Shown piece after piece: positions 35,416-43,060 of a stretch of 64,000 bases of DNA (the first letter of the stretch is position 1; each line of letters begins with the position of its first letter). Origin of the DNA: Frankia sp. RB7 (GTDB lineage: Bacteria; Pseudomonadota; Alphaproteobacteria; Rhizobiales; Xanthobacteraceae). Under the pieces are notes generated by a model, which saw only the letters and a program-made list of their open reading frames with translations, was not told the DNA's origin and searched no databases. The stretch lies in the NCBI GenBank assembly GCA_030403585.1, contig JAUEPE010000013.1, positions 1 to 64,000 on the forward strand, in the 5' to 3' direction. The position numbers were made by a program, and so were the translations under genes.

Positions 35416-36975
35416 TCAAGGCCTGATCGAAAAATTCTCCGGCGGCCCCGCTTTGCGCAGCGGCTCGGCAAGACGCGCGAACTCGCAGAGCAGCGAGCGC
35501 GTCTTGCGGGGATCGATGATCTCCTCGACCCAGAATTTTTCGGCCGAGCGGAACGGCGAGCGCAGCTTGTTGAGCCGCTCCTGGATCTCGTTGAGCTTGG
35601 CGGCCTTGTCTTCGGCAGCATCAATGTCGGCGCGGTAGGCGGCCTCGATGCCGCCTTCGAGCGGCAGCGAGCCCCAATAGGCCGACGGCCAAGCGTAGCG
35701 GATCGAGAAGCGATCGGCCGGCTGATGCACGACGCCGGCCACACCAAAAGCGTTGCGCAGGATCACGGTGCACCAGGGCACGGTGGTCTGGTTGACCGCG
35801 GCCATGGCGCGGACGCCGTGGCGGATGGTCGCCGCCTTCTCGGCATCGAGACCGATCATGAAGCCGGGGCAATCCATGAGATAGACGATCGGGAGATGGA
35901 AGGTCTCGGCGAAGTCGACCCAGCGCACCACCTTCTGGCAGGCATCCGCCGTCCAGGAGCCGCCATAGTGAAAGCTGTCGCTGGCGAGCAGCATCACCGC
36001 CCTGCCCTCGAGCCGTGCCAGGCCCACGATGATCGGCTTGCCGAAATTGGAGGCGACTTCGAAGAACGAGCCCTTGTCGACCACCTGCTCGATGATCGGC
36101 CGTATCTTGTAGACCTGCTTGCGGTTGCGCGGCACCGCATTCATCAGCGCCTCTTCGCTGCGCTCGGGATTGTCGATGCAGGGCAAGGTCGGCGGCAGCT
36201 CGTAGACGGATGACGGCAGATAGGACAGGAAGCGCCGCGCGCAGGCAAAGGCCTCCTCCTCGGTGTCGACGGCATGATCGACCGCGCCGGCCTTGGTCTG
36301 AATGTCGGCGCCGCCGAGCTCTTCCTTCGAGAGATTTTGGCCCAGCGCCTTCACCACCGGCGGACCCGCGACGAACATCGCGGACTTCCGCGTCATGATG
36401 GAATAGTGGCTGGCGGCCAGACGCGCGGCACCCAGGCCTGCTACCGAACCAAGCCCCAGCGCGACCACCGGCACGCGCGAAAGATTCTCCGTCGTGAAGC
36501 GATACCAGCGGGTGCCGCCGATGCCGCCGGGCAGGTTCGCCGCGCCCTTGGTCTCGATGGTCTTGACCGAGCCGCCGCCGCCGGAGCCCTCGATGATGCG
36601 GACGATGGGCAGACGAAAATCGTGTGCCATCTCCTCCGCCATCAGCGGTTTTGCCGAGATCGACGCATCGGCAGAACCGCCGCGCACCGTAAAATCGTCG
36701 CCGACCACGACGACCGTGCGGCCGTCGACGCGCGCGCGGCCGAACACACAGTTCGCCGGCGTCACGGTCTTGAGTTCACCGGATGGATCGTATTCACCGA
36801 TGCCGGAAACGGCACCGATCTCGTGGAAGCTATTCCTGTCGATCAGTTTGTCGATGCGCTCCCGAACAGTCAGTCGGCCCTGGTCATGCTGTCGCTTGAC
36901 CTTGTCAACGCCGCCCATCTCCCGCGCGAAGGCTTCGCGCCGGGCGAGCTCGTCGAGTTCCGGCTTCCAGTTCAT
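35416..36975 (-). CDS. acyl-CoA carboxylase carboxyltransferase beta subunit
   Basis: Transfers CO2 from carboxybiotin to an acyl-CoA (propionyl-, methylcrotonyl-, geranyl- or similar). The 519-residue protein has both crotonase-like halves: an N-terminal half with DFTVRGGSADASISAK and EGSGGGGSV, and a C-terminal half with DCPGFMIGLDAE and the oxyanion glycines of NAFGVAGV. CGGAGGGAG just upstream fixes the ATG at 36975. It overlaps the end of the upstream IclR gene by 71 bases in the same direction, an unusually long overlap. No biotin carboxylase gene is nearby, although a biotin carrier protein is encoded across the IclR promoter. Confidence 0.9.
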   Translation of the reverse strand: MNWKPELDELARREAFAREMGGVDKVKRQHDQGRLTVRERIDKLIDRNSFHEIGAVSGIGEYDPSGELKTVTPANCVFGRARVDGRTVVVVGDDFTVRGGSADASISAKPLMAEEMAHDFRLPIVRIIEGSGGGGSVKTIETKGAANLPGGIGGTRWYRFTTENLSRVPVVALGLGSVAGLGAARLAASHYSIMTRKSAMFVAGPPVVKALGQNLSKEELGGADIQTKAGAVDHAVDTEEEAFACARRFLSYLPSSVYELPPTLPCIDNPERSEEALMNAVPRNRKQVYKIRPIIEQVVDKGSFFEVASNFGKPIIVGLARLEGRAVMLLASDSFHYGGSWTADACQKVVRWVDFAETFHLPIVYLMDCPGFMIGLDAEKAATIRHGVRAMAAVNQTTVPWCTVILRNAFGVAGVVHQPADRFSIRYAWPSAYWGSLPLEGGIEAAYRADIDAAEDKAAKLNEIQERLNKLRSPFRSAEKFWVEEIIDPRKTRSLLCEFARLAEPLRKAGPPENFSIRP

Positions 36976-37879
36976 CCACTCCCTCCGAATTGATCGGCTT
37001 GTTATTGTTATGCACAGCCATTGCGACCGGTTTGCGCGAAATGCGGTTGTTGAAGGCGTCGCCTTCCGCGCCCTCCATCAGGCTGCCGAGCGAACGGCCG
37101 AGCGCGACCATCACCGGGGCAACTTCTGCATGCAGACGCTGCTCGTCATACATCGCCGAAAGAACGCCGATCGTGACCACCACGAAGGTCTGATATTGCG
37201 GCGACCAGATCGGCACCGCCAGGCCATTGATGTGCGGGCTCCACAGGCCGCAGGCCGTGACATAGCCCCGCTCCTGCAGCGATTGCCGGTTGGCCTCGAT
37301 GCGGGGCCGCAGGATTTTTGCAGCCTCGGGCGCTTCGCGCTCCATTTCCGCGATGTAGGCATCGCCGACTTCCGGCGACAAGGCCGCGGTGTAGGCCGCG
37401 CCCGCGGCGGTCGAGGCCATCGAGATGCGGCTGCCGGTGCCCTCGTGCAGGCCGAGCGCAGAGGCCGAGCGCGCGAACTGGAGATAGACGAGATGGAAGC
37501 GATCCGGCACGACGAAGCCGACGGTGCCCGGCAATTGCTCGGCGACTTCCTGCAGCCGCTGCCGGATCATGCTGCGCAGCTGCGCGCCCTTCATCATCGA
37601 GGCGCTCATCGCCACCGCGCTCGGACCGATGCGATACTTCTGGTCACGCGGCAGGTAAACTAACTGCCCCATGCGCGTCAGCGTGTGCGTGAGCCGCGAC
37701 ACCGTCGAGCGCGGCAAGCCGCAGCGATTCGAAATCTCGAGATTGCCGAGCCTGGCCTCGTGGCCCTCGAAGCATCGCAACACGTCGAACGCGCGCGACA
37801 CCACCTGGATGACATCACCTTCACCGGCATCGCCAGCGAGTGCACCTTGCCTACTCAACCGCTCAGAACGTCGTCCCAT
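36905..37879 (-). CDS. IclR family transcriptional regulator
   Basis: The 324-residue regulator has an N-terminal winged helix-turn-helix (VIQVVSRAFDVLRCF, then LEISNRCGLPRSTVSRLTHTL). The C-terminal effector domain includes SASALGLHEGTGSRISMASTAAG and YVTACGLWSPHINGLAVPI. The ATG at 37879 lies 16 bases from a symmetric TTCCGC-TGT-GCGGAA site. The tail (about 25 residues) is coded by sequence that also codes the start of the carboxyltransferase, so the two proteins are expressed from one transcript. Confidence 0.9.
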   Translation of the reverse strand: MGRRSERLSRQGALAGDAGEGDVIQVVSRAFDVLRCFEGHEARLGNLEISNRCGLPRSTVSRLTHTLTRMGQLVYLPRDQKYRIGPSAVAMSASMMKGAQLRSMIRQRLQEVAEQLPGTVGFVVPDRFHLVYLQFARSASALGLHEGTGSRISMASTAAGAAYTAALSPEVGDAYIAEMEREAPEAAKILRPRIEANRQSLQERGYVTACGLWSPHINGLAVPIWSPQYQTFVVVTIGVLSAMYDEQRLHAEVAPVMVALGRSLGSLMEGAEGDAFNNRISRKPVAMAVHNNNKPINSEGVDELEAGTRRARPARSLRAGDGRR

Positions 37880-37894
37880 GATCCCTACCGTTTG

Positions 37895-37918
37895 TTCCGC
37901 TGTGCGGAATTAAATTCC
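37895..37918. promoter_or_regulatory. IclR-type operator in the divergent promoter
   Basis: TTCCGC-TGT-GCGGAA (37895-37909) is a perfect 15-base palindrome typical of IclR-family sites. It overlaps a second palindrome GGAATT-A-AATTCC (37906-37918). Both lie between the iclR start (37879) and the biotinyl protein start (37974), so one regulator could control both directions. Confidence 0.65.
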
Positions 37919-37973
37919 ACTTGCAGACGACGCTACCTCAGGCATTTTGCCACCACAACAAAAAGGCGATGGC

Positions 37974-38195
37974 ATGCCAGAAATTAAGATCGTCACGGAG
38001 GTCGCCGGTCGCATCTGCGCAACTCCCGTGCAAGTTGGAGGAACCGTCGCCGATGGCGATGAAATTGTGCTCGTCGAAGCCATGAAGATGGAGATACCAG
38101 TGTCCGCACCTGCTGCAGGCACGCTCACATCATTGCTCGCAGAGATCGATGACCTCGTCGCCGAAGGCCAGACCATCGCGATCGTCGCGAGCTGA
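37974..38195 (+). CDS. standalone biotinyl/lipoyl carrier protein (BCCP-like)
   Basis: A 73-residue single-domain protein that would carry carboxybiotin between a biotin carboxylase and a carboxyltransferase. The biotinylation motif VEAMKME has the target lysine at residue 38, and the hammerhead fold is covered end to end (starting VTEVAGRICATPVQVG). There is no biotin carboxylase or N-terminal Pro/Ala linker, unlike AccB or MccA. GCGATGGC precedes the ATG. It is divergent from the IclR-carboxyltransferase operon, its likely partner. 145 bases without a gene separate it from glsA. Confidence 0.9.
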   Translation: MPEIKIVTEVAGRICATPVQVGGTVADGDEIVLVEAMKMEIPVSAPAAGTLTSLLAEIDDLVAEGQTIAIVAS

Positions 38196-38340
38196 GCACG
38201 CACCGTTGCAGCTTCTGATCCGCGACAATCTGAAACAGATCATATTGCGATGCTGCGCGGCGTCTTGCGTTCGGGCGTTACGACGAACGCAGGTGCCGGA
38301 CGGGTTGCGCGTGCCCTGATTGCGTTGCACAAGGGAGGCG

Positions 38341-40188
38341 ATGATAGCGCAACCGCCGCCCGCCTCCGCCTGGACCCGCTCGAAGCCGCCGCTGCTGCGG
38401 TTTCTCGACACCTGCCTGAATGAATTCTCCGCGGAGACCTCGGGCCACGTCGCGGATTATATTCCCGAGCTGAGCAAGGCCGACCCTGCCTATTTCGGCA
38501 TCAGCCTCGCGACGCTCGATGGTCATGTCTATGAAGTGGGCGACAGCCGGGTGCCCTTCACCATCCAGTCAATGTCAAAGCCGTTCGTGTTCGCGCTGGC
38601 GCTGGATCTTCTGGGCGCAGGCAAGGTCGAGAGCGCGATCGGCGTCGAGCCGTCGGGCGATCCCTTCAACTCGATCCGGCTCAATGCGGACAACCATCCG
38701 TTCAACCCGATGGTCAATGCCGGCGCGATCGCTTGCACCGGGCTGATCTACGACAGCAAGGGCCCCGAGGCGTTCGAGCAGATCCGCCTGGCGCTCAGTC
38801 GCTTTGCCGGACGAGACCTTGCCGTCGACGAGGCGGTCTACAACTCCGAGAGCCAGACCGGCGACCGCAACCGCGCCATCGGCTATCTGCTCAAGACCAA
38901 TGCGGTGATCTCGGACAATGTCGCAGGCGTGCTCGACGTCTATTTCCGGCAATGCGCCGTGCTGGTGACCGCGCGCGACATCGCGGTGATGGCGGCGACG
39001 CTCGCCAATCGCGGCGTCAATCCGGTCACGGGCGAACAGGTGCTGACGCCTTACGCGATCTCGCGCACGCTGTCGGTGATGACGTCGTCGGGCATGTACG
39101 ATTATGCCGGCGAATGGATCTACCGGATCGGCATCCCCGCCAAGAGCGGCGTCGGCGGCGGCATCCTGGCGGCGCTCCCTGCGCGTCTGGGGCTCGGCAG
39201 CTATTCGCCAAAGCTCGACAAGCACGGCAACAGCGTGCGCGGCATCAAGGTCTGCGAAGCGCTGTCCTCGCATTACGATCTGCACATGCTCAACCGCAGC
39301 GACGACGCCCGCAACGCCGTCATCGCCGACTACGACATCGGCAAGAGCCCGTCGCGCCGCGTCCGCCGCCAGCAGGAGCGCGACATCCTCGCCGCGCATG
39401 AGCAGGAGGTGCGGATCATCGAGCTGGTCGGCACGCTGTCGCTCTCGGCGGTCGACTATGTCTCGCGCCGGCTGGCGGACCGGCCGCGCCCGCAATTCGT
39501 GATTTTCGATCTTCACCGTGTCACCTCCACCACGCGGGCCGGCGCCCGGCTGATCGCGGAGGCCTTCGAGGACCTCGCCGCACTGAATGTGACCGTGGTG
39601 ATCTCCGGCGTCCGCCGCGCCTCCAAGGAGTGGAACACGCTGCGGGAATGGACCGCCGAGCTGAAGAATGTCCGCGACTTCTATCTGCTCGATACCGCGA
39701 TCGAATGGGCCGAAGATCAAATCGTCTACCGCTATGGCGGCTCGATCGATTTTCACGAGACCACCGAACTGTCCGAACAGCCGCTGCTCGACGGCCTCGG
39801 TGCCGAGGAGCTGACCGACCTCGCCTCGATCTGCACGATTCGGACCTATCAGTCCGGTGCAAAGATCCTCACCACAGGCGATCCCGCGGACGCCCTGTTC
39901 TTCCTGCGCAGCGGCGCAGTGCATGTTACGTTGCCTGACGGCGTCAGGCTTGCGACGCTGACTGCCGGCATGGCGTTTGGCGAGATGGCCTTGATCGAGA
40001 CCGCCCGCTCCGCCGACGTGTTCGCGGACATGGCCGCGACCGCGTTCGAAGTGCCGCTCAGGGATTTCGAGCGTTTTCGCAGGCAGCACCCGCGGGCGTC
40101 AGAGCGCATCATGCGCAATCTGGCACAGCTCCTGGCCGATCGGCTGATCGTCGCCAACACCAAGGTCGATATCCTGACTTCGACGTAG
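38341..40188 (+). CDS. glsA: glutaminase A fused to STAS and cyclic-nucleotide-binding domains
   Basis: Hydrolyses glutamine to glutamate and ammonia. Residues 1-310 are the serine-dependent glutaminase fold with S77-x-x-K80 in SMSKPF and VNAGAI plus YNSE downstream. Residues about 355-460 form a STAS-like domain (RIIELVGTLSLSAVDYVSRRL, then VIFDLHRVTSTTRAGARLI). Residues about 485-610 are a cNMP-binding (CRP-like) domain with ILTTGDPADALFFLRSG and GMAFGEMALIETARSADVFA. The protein is twice the usual 310 residues. AAGGGAGGCG before the ATG sets the start. The two added domains suggest allosteric control by a cyclic nucleotide or partner. It is followed by the mazG-like gene on the opposite strand. 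Confidence 0.93.
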   Translation: MIAQPPPASAWTRSKPPLLRFLDTCLNEFSAETSGHVADYIPELSKADPAYFGISLATLDGHVYEVGDSRVPFTIQSMSKPFVFALALDLLGAGKVESAIGVEPSGDPFNSIRLNADNHPFNPMVNAGAIACTGLIYDSKGPEAFEQIRLALSRFAGRDLAVDEAVYNSESQTGDRNRAIGYLLKTNAVISDNVAGVLDVYFRQCAVLVTARDIAVMAATLANRGVNPVTGEQVLTPYAISRTLSVMTSSGMYDYAGEWIYRIGIPAKSGVGGGILAALPARLGLGSYSPKLDKHGNSVRGIKVCEALSSHYDLHMLNRSDDARNAVIADYDIGKSPSRRVRRQQERDILAAHEQEVRIIELVGTLSLSAVDYVSRRLADRPRPQFVIFDLHRVTSTTRAGARLIAEAFEDLAALNVTVVISGVRRASKEWNTLREWTAELKNVRDFYLLDTAIEWAEDQIVYRYGGSIDFHETTELSEQPLLDGLGAEELTDLASICTIRTYQSGAKILTTGDPADALFFLRSGAVHVTLPDGVRLATLTAGMAFGEMALIETARSADVFADMAATAFEVPLRDFERFRRQHPRASERIMRNLAQLLADRLIVANTKVDILTST

Positions 40189-40189
40189 G

Positions 40190-40498
40190 CTACGCCGAGC
40201 GGCTTGCCGCCTCGCTGATCCGCCGCTTGATCTTGGCGGCGCTGGCCGCGAGCAATTCGGATGGCTGCTGGCCGGTCGCGGCGCACAGGCAAGCCCAGTA
40301 ATAAATGACATCGCCGAGCTCTTCGACGAGACCCGCCTTGTCGAGCCAATCGTCGCGCAACAGCTTCTTGATGTGCTCCGCGACCTCGCCGGATTCACCG
40401 GCGAGGCCGAGCCCGAGATAGGACAGGCGCTCGTTCGAGGGATGCGCGTCGACTTTCGCAATGGTCGCGGCCCAGGCCGCATATTCATCGATCGTCAT
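40190..40498 (-). CDS. MazG-like nucleotide pyrophosphohydrolase
   Basis: All-alpha NTP pyrophosphatase of 102 residues that may hydrolyse non-canonical or excess nucleoside triphosphates. The metal-binding ExxE...ExxD motifs are seen as GESGEVAEHIKK and EELGDVIYYWA. The length is that of single-domain MazG proteins. It is followed 28 bases on by a carboxymuconolactone decarboxylase-family gene in the same direction, and converges on glsA with a one-base gap. Confidence 0.87.
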   Translation of the reverse strand: MTIDEYAAWAATIAKVDAHPSNERLSYLGLGLAGESGEVAEHIKKLLRDDWLDKAGLVEELGDVIYYWACLCAATGQQPSELLAASAAKIKRRISEAASRSA

Positions 40499-40526
40499 GA
40501 TCGTCCCTCGCAAGCCCAACTTTGGA

Positions 40527-41054
40527 TCAGCCCACCACTTCGGTGGCGGGCTGGAGATCGATCTCGAAAGTCTCCAGGAATTTTGACGTCATGATGTAGA
40601 AGCCGACCGAGAGCTGCAGCTCGACGAGCGCTGCCGGCGTCAGTTTTGCGGCAATCGCCTTGAAGGTCGCATCCGTCGGCTTCCTCAGCTTCACGATCTC
40701 GTCGGTGAAGGCGAGCGCGGCACGCTGGGTCTCGTCGAAACAGTTAGCGGCCTGCCAGTTGTCCAGCGCCTCGTTCTGCGCGTCGGTGACGCCGGCGTTC
40801 TTGCCGATGCGCTTGTGCGCGACGATCTCGTACGGCGCCTCGCACAGAATGCCGGTGCGCGTGATCGCGAGCTCGCGCACGATCGGATCGAGCTCGCCCT
40901 TGTGGCGGATGGCGCCGCCGAGGCGGCAGTATTGCTCGAAATAGCTCGGCGAATGCGACATCATCCGGAAGATGTTGGCATTGCGGTTCTTGTCGAGGAT
41001 CTCGCGGGTGCGGTCGGATGCCTTGGAGGAATCGCTGTAGTCGATGCGGGCCAT
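40527..41054 (-). CDS. carboxymuconolactone decarboxylase family protein
   Basis: The 175-residue all-alpha protein belongs to the AhpD/CMD superfamily. The family segment is LAITRTGILCEAPYEIVAHKRIGKNAGV, with one cysteine of the usual CxxC missing; so a redox AhpD-like disulphide is unlikely and a decarboxylase or unknown role is more likely. The product is not assigned. It is the first of two minus-strand genes and is followed by mazG. Confidence 0.83.
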   Translation of the reverse strand: MARIDYSDSSKASDRTREILDKNRNANIFRMMSHSPSYFEQYCRLGGAIRHKGELDPIVRELAITRTGILCEAPYEIVAHKRIGKNAGVTDAQNEALDNWQAANCFDETQRAALAFTDEIVKLRKPTDATFKAIAAKLTPAALVELQLSVGFYIMTSKFLETFEIDLQPATEVVG

Positions 41055-41322
41055 GAGGGAATTTTTTCCTTGAGCTTTTGATGCTTATTGTCGTTGTCGC
41101 GGCAAGTTCCCAAAAACTGTATTCGTGCGGCGACGCAGGAGCAACAACATCGAGTCAAAATGCCGCCGCATTGCTGATCGACCTTGGTACAATCGATATT
41201 CGCCGCGTGGGGACACATTGCAGCGAATACTCGAAGTGGGGTGTTCCGAGTAAAATAATTGGCCGTCGGGTGTGCGAGTAGCGCACACGATGAGTCACGC
41301 CCAGGTCTAGGGAGAAAACGGC

Positions 41323-41424
41323 ATGAAGGAAGCCACCAAGGGGGCGGCCTCGGAAGCGCTCGCGCATATGCTGGCGGTGATGGCAATGCTCGTCATCGCC
41401 AGCATATTATTCTACGGGCGTTGA
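41323..41424 (+). CDS. small membrane protein (33 residues)
   Basis: ATG at 41323, ATT-free open frame MKEATKGAASEALAHM then a hydrophobic stretch (residues 13-31, LAVMAMLVIASILFY) and GR at the end. GGGAGAAAAC lies 3-12 bases upstream as a fair ribosome site. The N-terminal part is amphipathic/charged and the rest is a single membrane helix. Too short for ORF prediction by length; codon use is GC3-rich in the N-terminal half. A palindromic repeat follows 20 bases later. Confidence 0.55.
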   Translation: MKEATKGAASEALAHMLAVMAMLVIASILFYGR

Positions 41425-41443
41425 GTTCGCGTTTCAGAGTTTT

Positions 41444-41549
41444 CGTCATTCCGGGGTGGCTCTCCCGGGACCGCGCATTGCGCGGCCCTAGCAAGCCAGG
41501 CCCAGAATACCCGTTCCAGGCTCGGTCTCTTGACCGCCCCCGAATGACG
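41444..41549. repeat. palindromic intergenic repeat (CGTCATTCCGGGG family)
   Basis: CGTCATTCCGGGG (41444-41456) and CCCCCGAATGACG (41537-41549) are complementary outer arms. Internal hairpin GACCGCGCATTGCGCGGCC-like at 41470-41488. Related to 2903-3009. It lies between convergent genes and may act as a terminator. Confidence 0.8.
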
Positions 41550-41557
41550 AAATCCCA

Positions 41558-41917
41558 CTACGTCTTCTTCGCAAAGAACGGGACCAGCTTACCGGCAAAC
41601 GGCTTGAAGCCTGCGGTCACCTCGTCGCCAATGGCAAGATCATTCTCGCCATGGGCCATCATGCGAAATCCCTCGGCGCAATCGACCAGCAGGATGTTGT
41701 AGGGCACGTGCGCCCGCGTCTCTGGCGTCGCGGCGCGGCAGACCAGCGAAGTCGCGTAGACCCTGCCCTTGCCGCTGGCGCGCTGCTCGTGGGGATCGGC
41801 GGTTCCACACGCCGCGCAAAAGGCGCGGTGGAAATATTGCACATGGCCGCATGCGGCGCAGGTCTGGTACGTGATGGCCTGCTCGCCCTTGGTCCAGTCC
41901 GCTAAACGCTCGCTCAT
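41558..41917 (-). CDS. Zn-ribbon/OB-fold DUF35 protein
   Basis: The 119-residue protein has an N-terminal rubredoxin-like zinc ribbon CAACG...CAACG (residues about 21-40) and a C-terminal OB fold (VYATSLVCRAATPETRAHVPYNILLVDCAEGFRMMAHG). DUF35 proteins bind thiolase-fold partners; for example the ChsH2 DUF35 domain activates the Ltp2 aldolase in steroid side-chain breakdown. Its start overlaps the stop of the upstream thiolase-fold gene by four bases, which supports a protein complex. The start at 41917 is the codon that gives MSERLADWTKG, the family N-terminus. Confidence 0.87.
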   Translation of the reverse strand: MSERLADWTKGEQAITYQTCAACGHVQYFHRAFCAACGTADPHEQRASGKGRVYATSLVCRAATPETRAHVPYNILLVDCAEGFRMMAHGENDLAIGDEVTAGFKPFAGKLVPFFAKKT

Positions 41918-43050
41918 CGCACCCGCTCCAGAAACATGCTGACGTGGGACGACAGCACGCCGCCGTCGCCGTGCAGCAGCGCAATCGAGGCGTCGCGCAC
42001 TTGTCGATTCGCGGCACGCCCCGTGATCTGCAAATGCGCCTCGACCAGATGCGCCATGGCGCCGCCGACGCCGCAATGGCCGTAGCTGAGCAGGCCACCA
42101 TGGGTGTTGAGCGGCATCGCGCCGTCTCGGCCAAAATGACCGGCGCGTACGCGGGCAGCCGCCTCGCCGCGGCCGGCAAGGCCGAGGTCTTCCAGCAGCA
42201 TCGCGAGCGTGATGGTAAAGCTGTCGTAGATCGCGGCGTAACGCACGTCGGAGATCGCAAGGCCGGTGGCCTCCCTGGCGCGCGCGATGGAGATTTCGGC
42301 GCCGAGTTCACTTAAGCTTGGCGCAGCCGTGACGTGCTGATGGGTATGCGCCTGGGCGCAGCCGCGGATGCGCACGCCGGCCTCGCCGGTTCGCTCGCGG
42401 CTGATGACGAAGGCCGCGCCGCCATCGGACACCGGGCAGCAGTCCAGCAGCTTGAGCGGCATCGCGACCGGCTTCGAGGCCATGACGTCGGCGACCGCAA
42501 TGGGATCGTGGAATTGCGCGCCGGGGTGGGTGCAGGCGTGGGCACGCATCAGCACCGCGAATTCGGCGAGGTCCTCTTCGGTCACGCCGTATTCGTGCAT
42601 GTAGCGCGTGGCGACGAGACCGTAATAGGCGGGGATGGTTGGACCCAACGGCACCTCGTAGTCGGGGTGACCGACCTGCGCCAGCGCCAGGATCGAGGCA
42701 TCGCGGCTCTGCCCGGTGAGGCGGTTCTCGCCGGCGACGACGAGCACGTTGCGGCAGACATCGGCGTCAACGAGCTGATGCGCTAGCATCGTCATCGCGA
42801 GCCCGGTGGCACCGCCGACCTGGACGGCGTGCGCATAGGACGGACGGATGCCAAAATGTTCGGCGAACACGGTCGCCAGCATGATGTGCGGCGAGACGGT
42901 CGAGTAGCCACAGAGAATGCCGTCGATGTCGGCCCGCTTCAGCCCGGCATCGTCGAGCGCGGCTTGCGCCGCCTTGCTCATCAGGTCGAGCGAGGACGAG
43001 CCTTCGTGCTTGCCGTAGGACGTCAGGCCGACGCCGGTGATGAAGCTCAT
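41914..43050 (-). CDS. thiolase-fold protein lacking the nucleophilic cysteine (possible acyl-CoA aldolase)
   Basis: The 378-residue protein has thiolase architecture, with N-terminal MSFITGVGLTSYGKHEG, and the histidine loop NTHGGLLSYGHCGVGGAMAH in place of the GHPxGA of true thiolases. The position of the acylated cysteine is VQVGGATG, so G80 replaces Cys and no thioester chemistry is possible there. Family members of this type are retro-aldolases acting with a DUF35 partner. The DUF35 gene overlaps it by 4 bases and a CaiB-type CoA transferase is 10 bases upstream. Substrate unknown. ATG 43050 begins MSFITG. Confidence 0.85.
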   Translation of the reverse strand: MSFITGVGLTSYGKHEGSSSLDLMSKAAQAALDDAGLKRADIDGILCGYSTVSPHIMLATVFAEHFGIRPSYAHAVQVGGATGLAMTMLAHQLVDADVCRNVLVVAGENRLTGQSRDASILALAQVGHPDYEVPLGPTIPAYYGLVATRYMHEYGVTEEDLAEFAVLMRAHACTHPGAQFHDPIAVADVMASKPVAMPLKLLDCCPVSDGGAAFVISRERTGEAGVRIRGCAQAHTHQHVTAAPSLSELGAEISIARAREATGLAISDVRYAAIYDSFTITLAMLLEDLGLAGRGEAAARVRAGHFGRDGAMPLNTHGGLLSYGHCGVGGAMAHLVEAHLQITGRAANRQVRDASIALLHGDGGVLSSHVSMFLERVR

Positions 43051-43060
43051 GATGCCCTCC

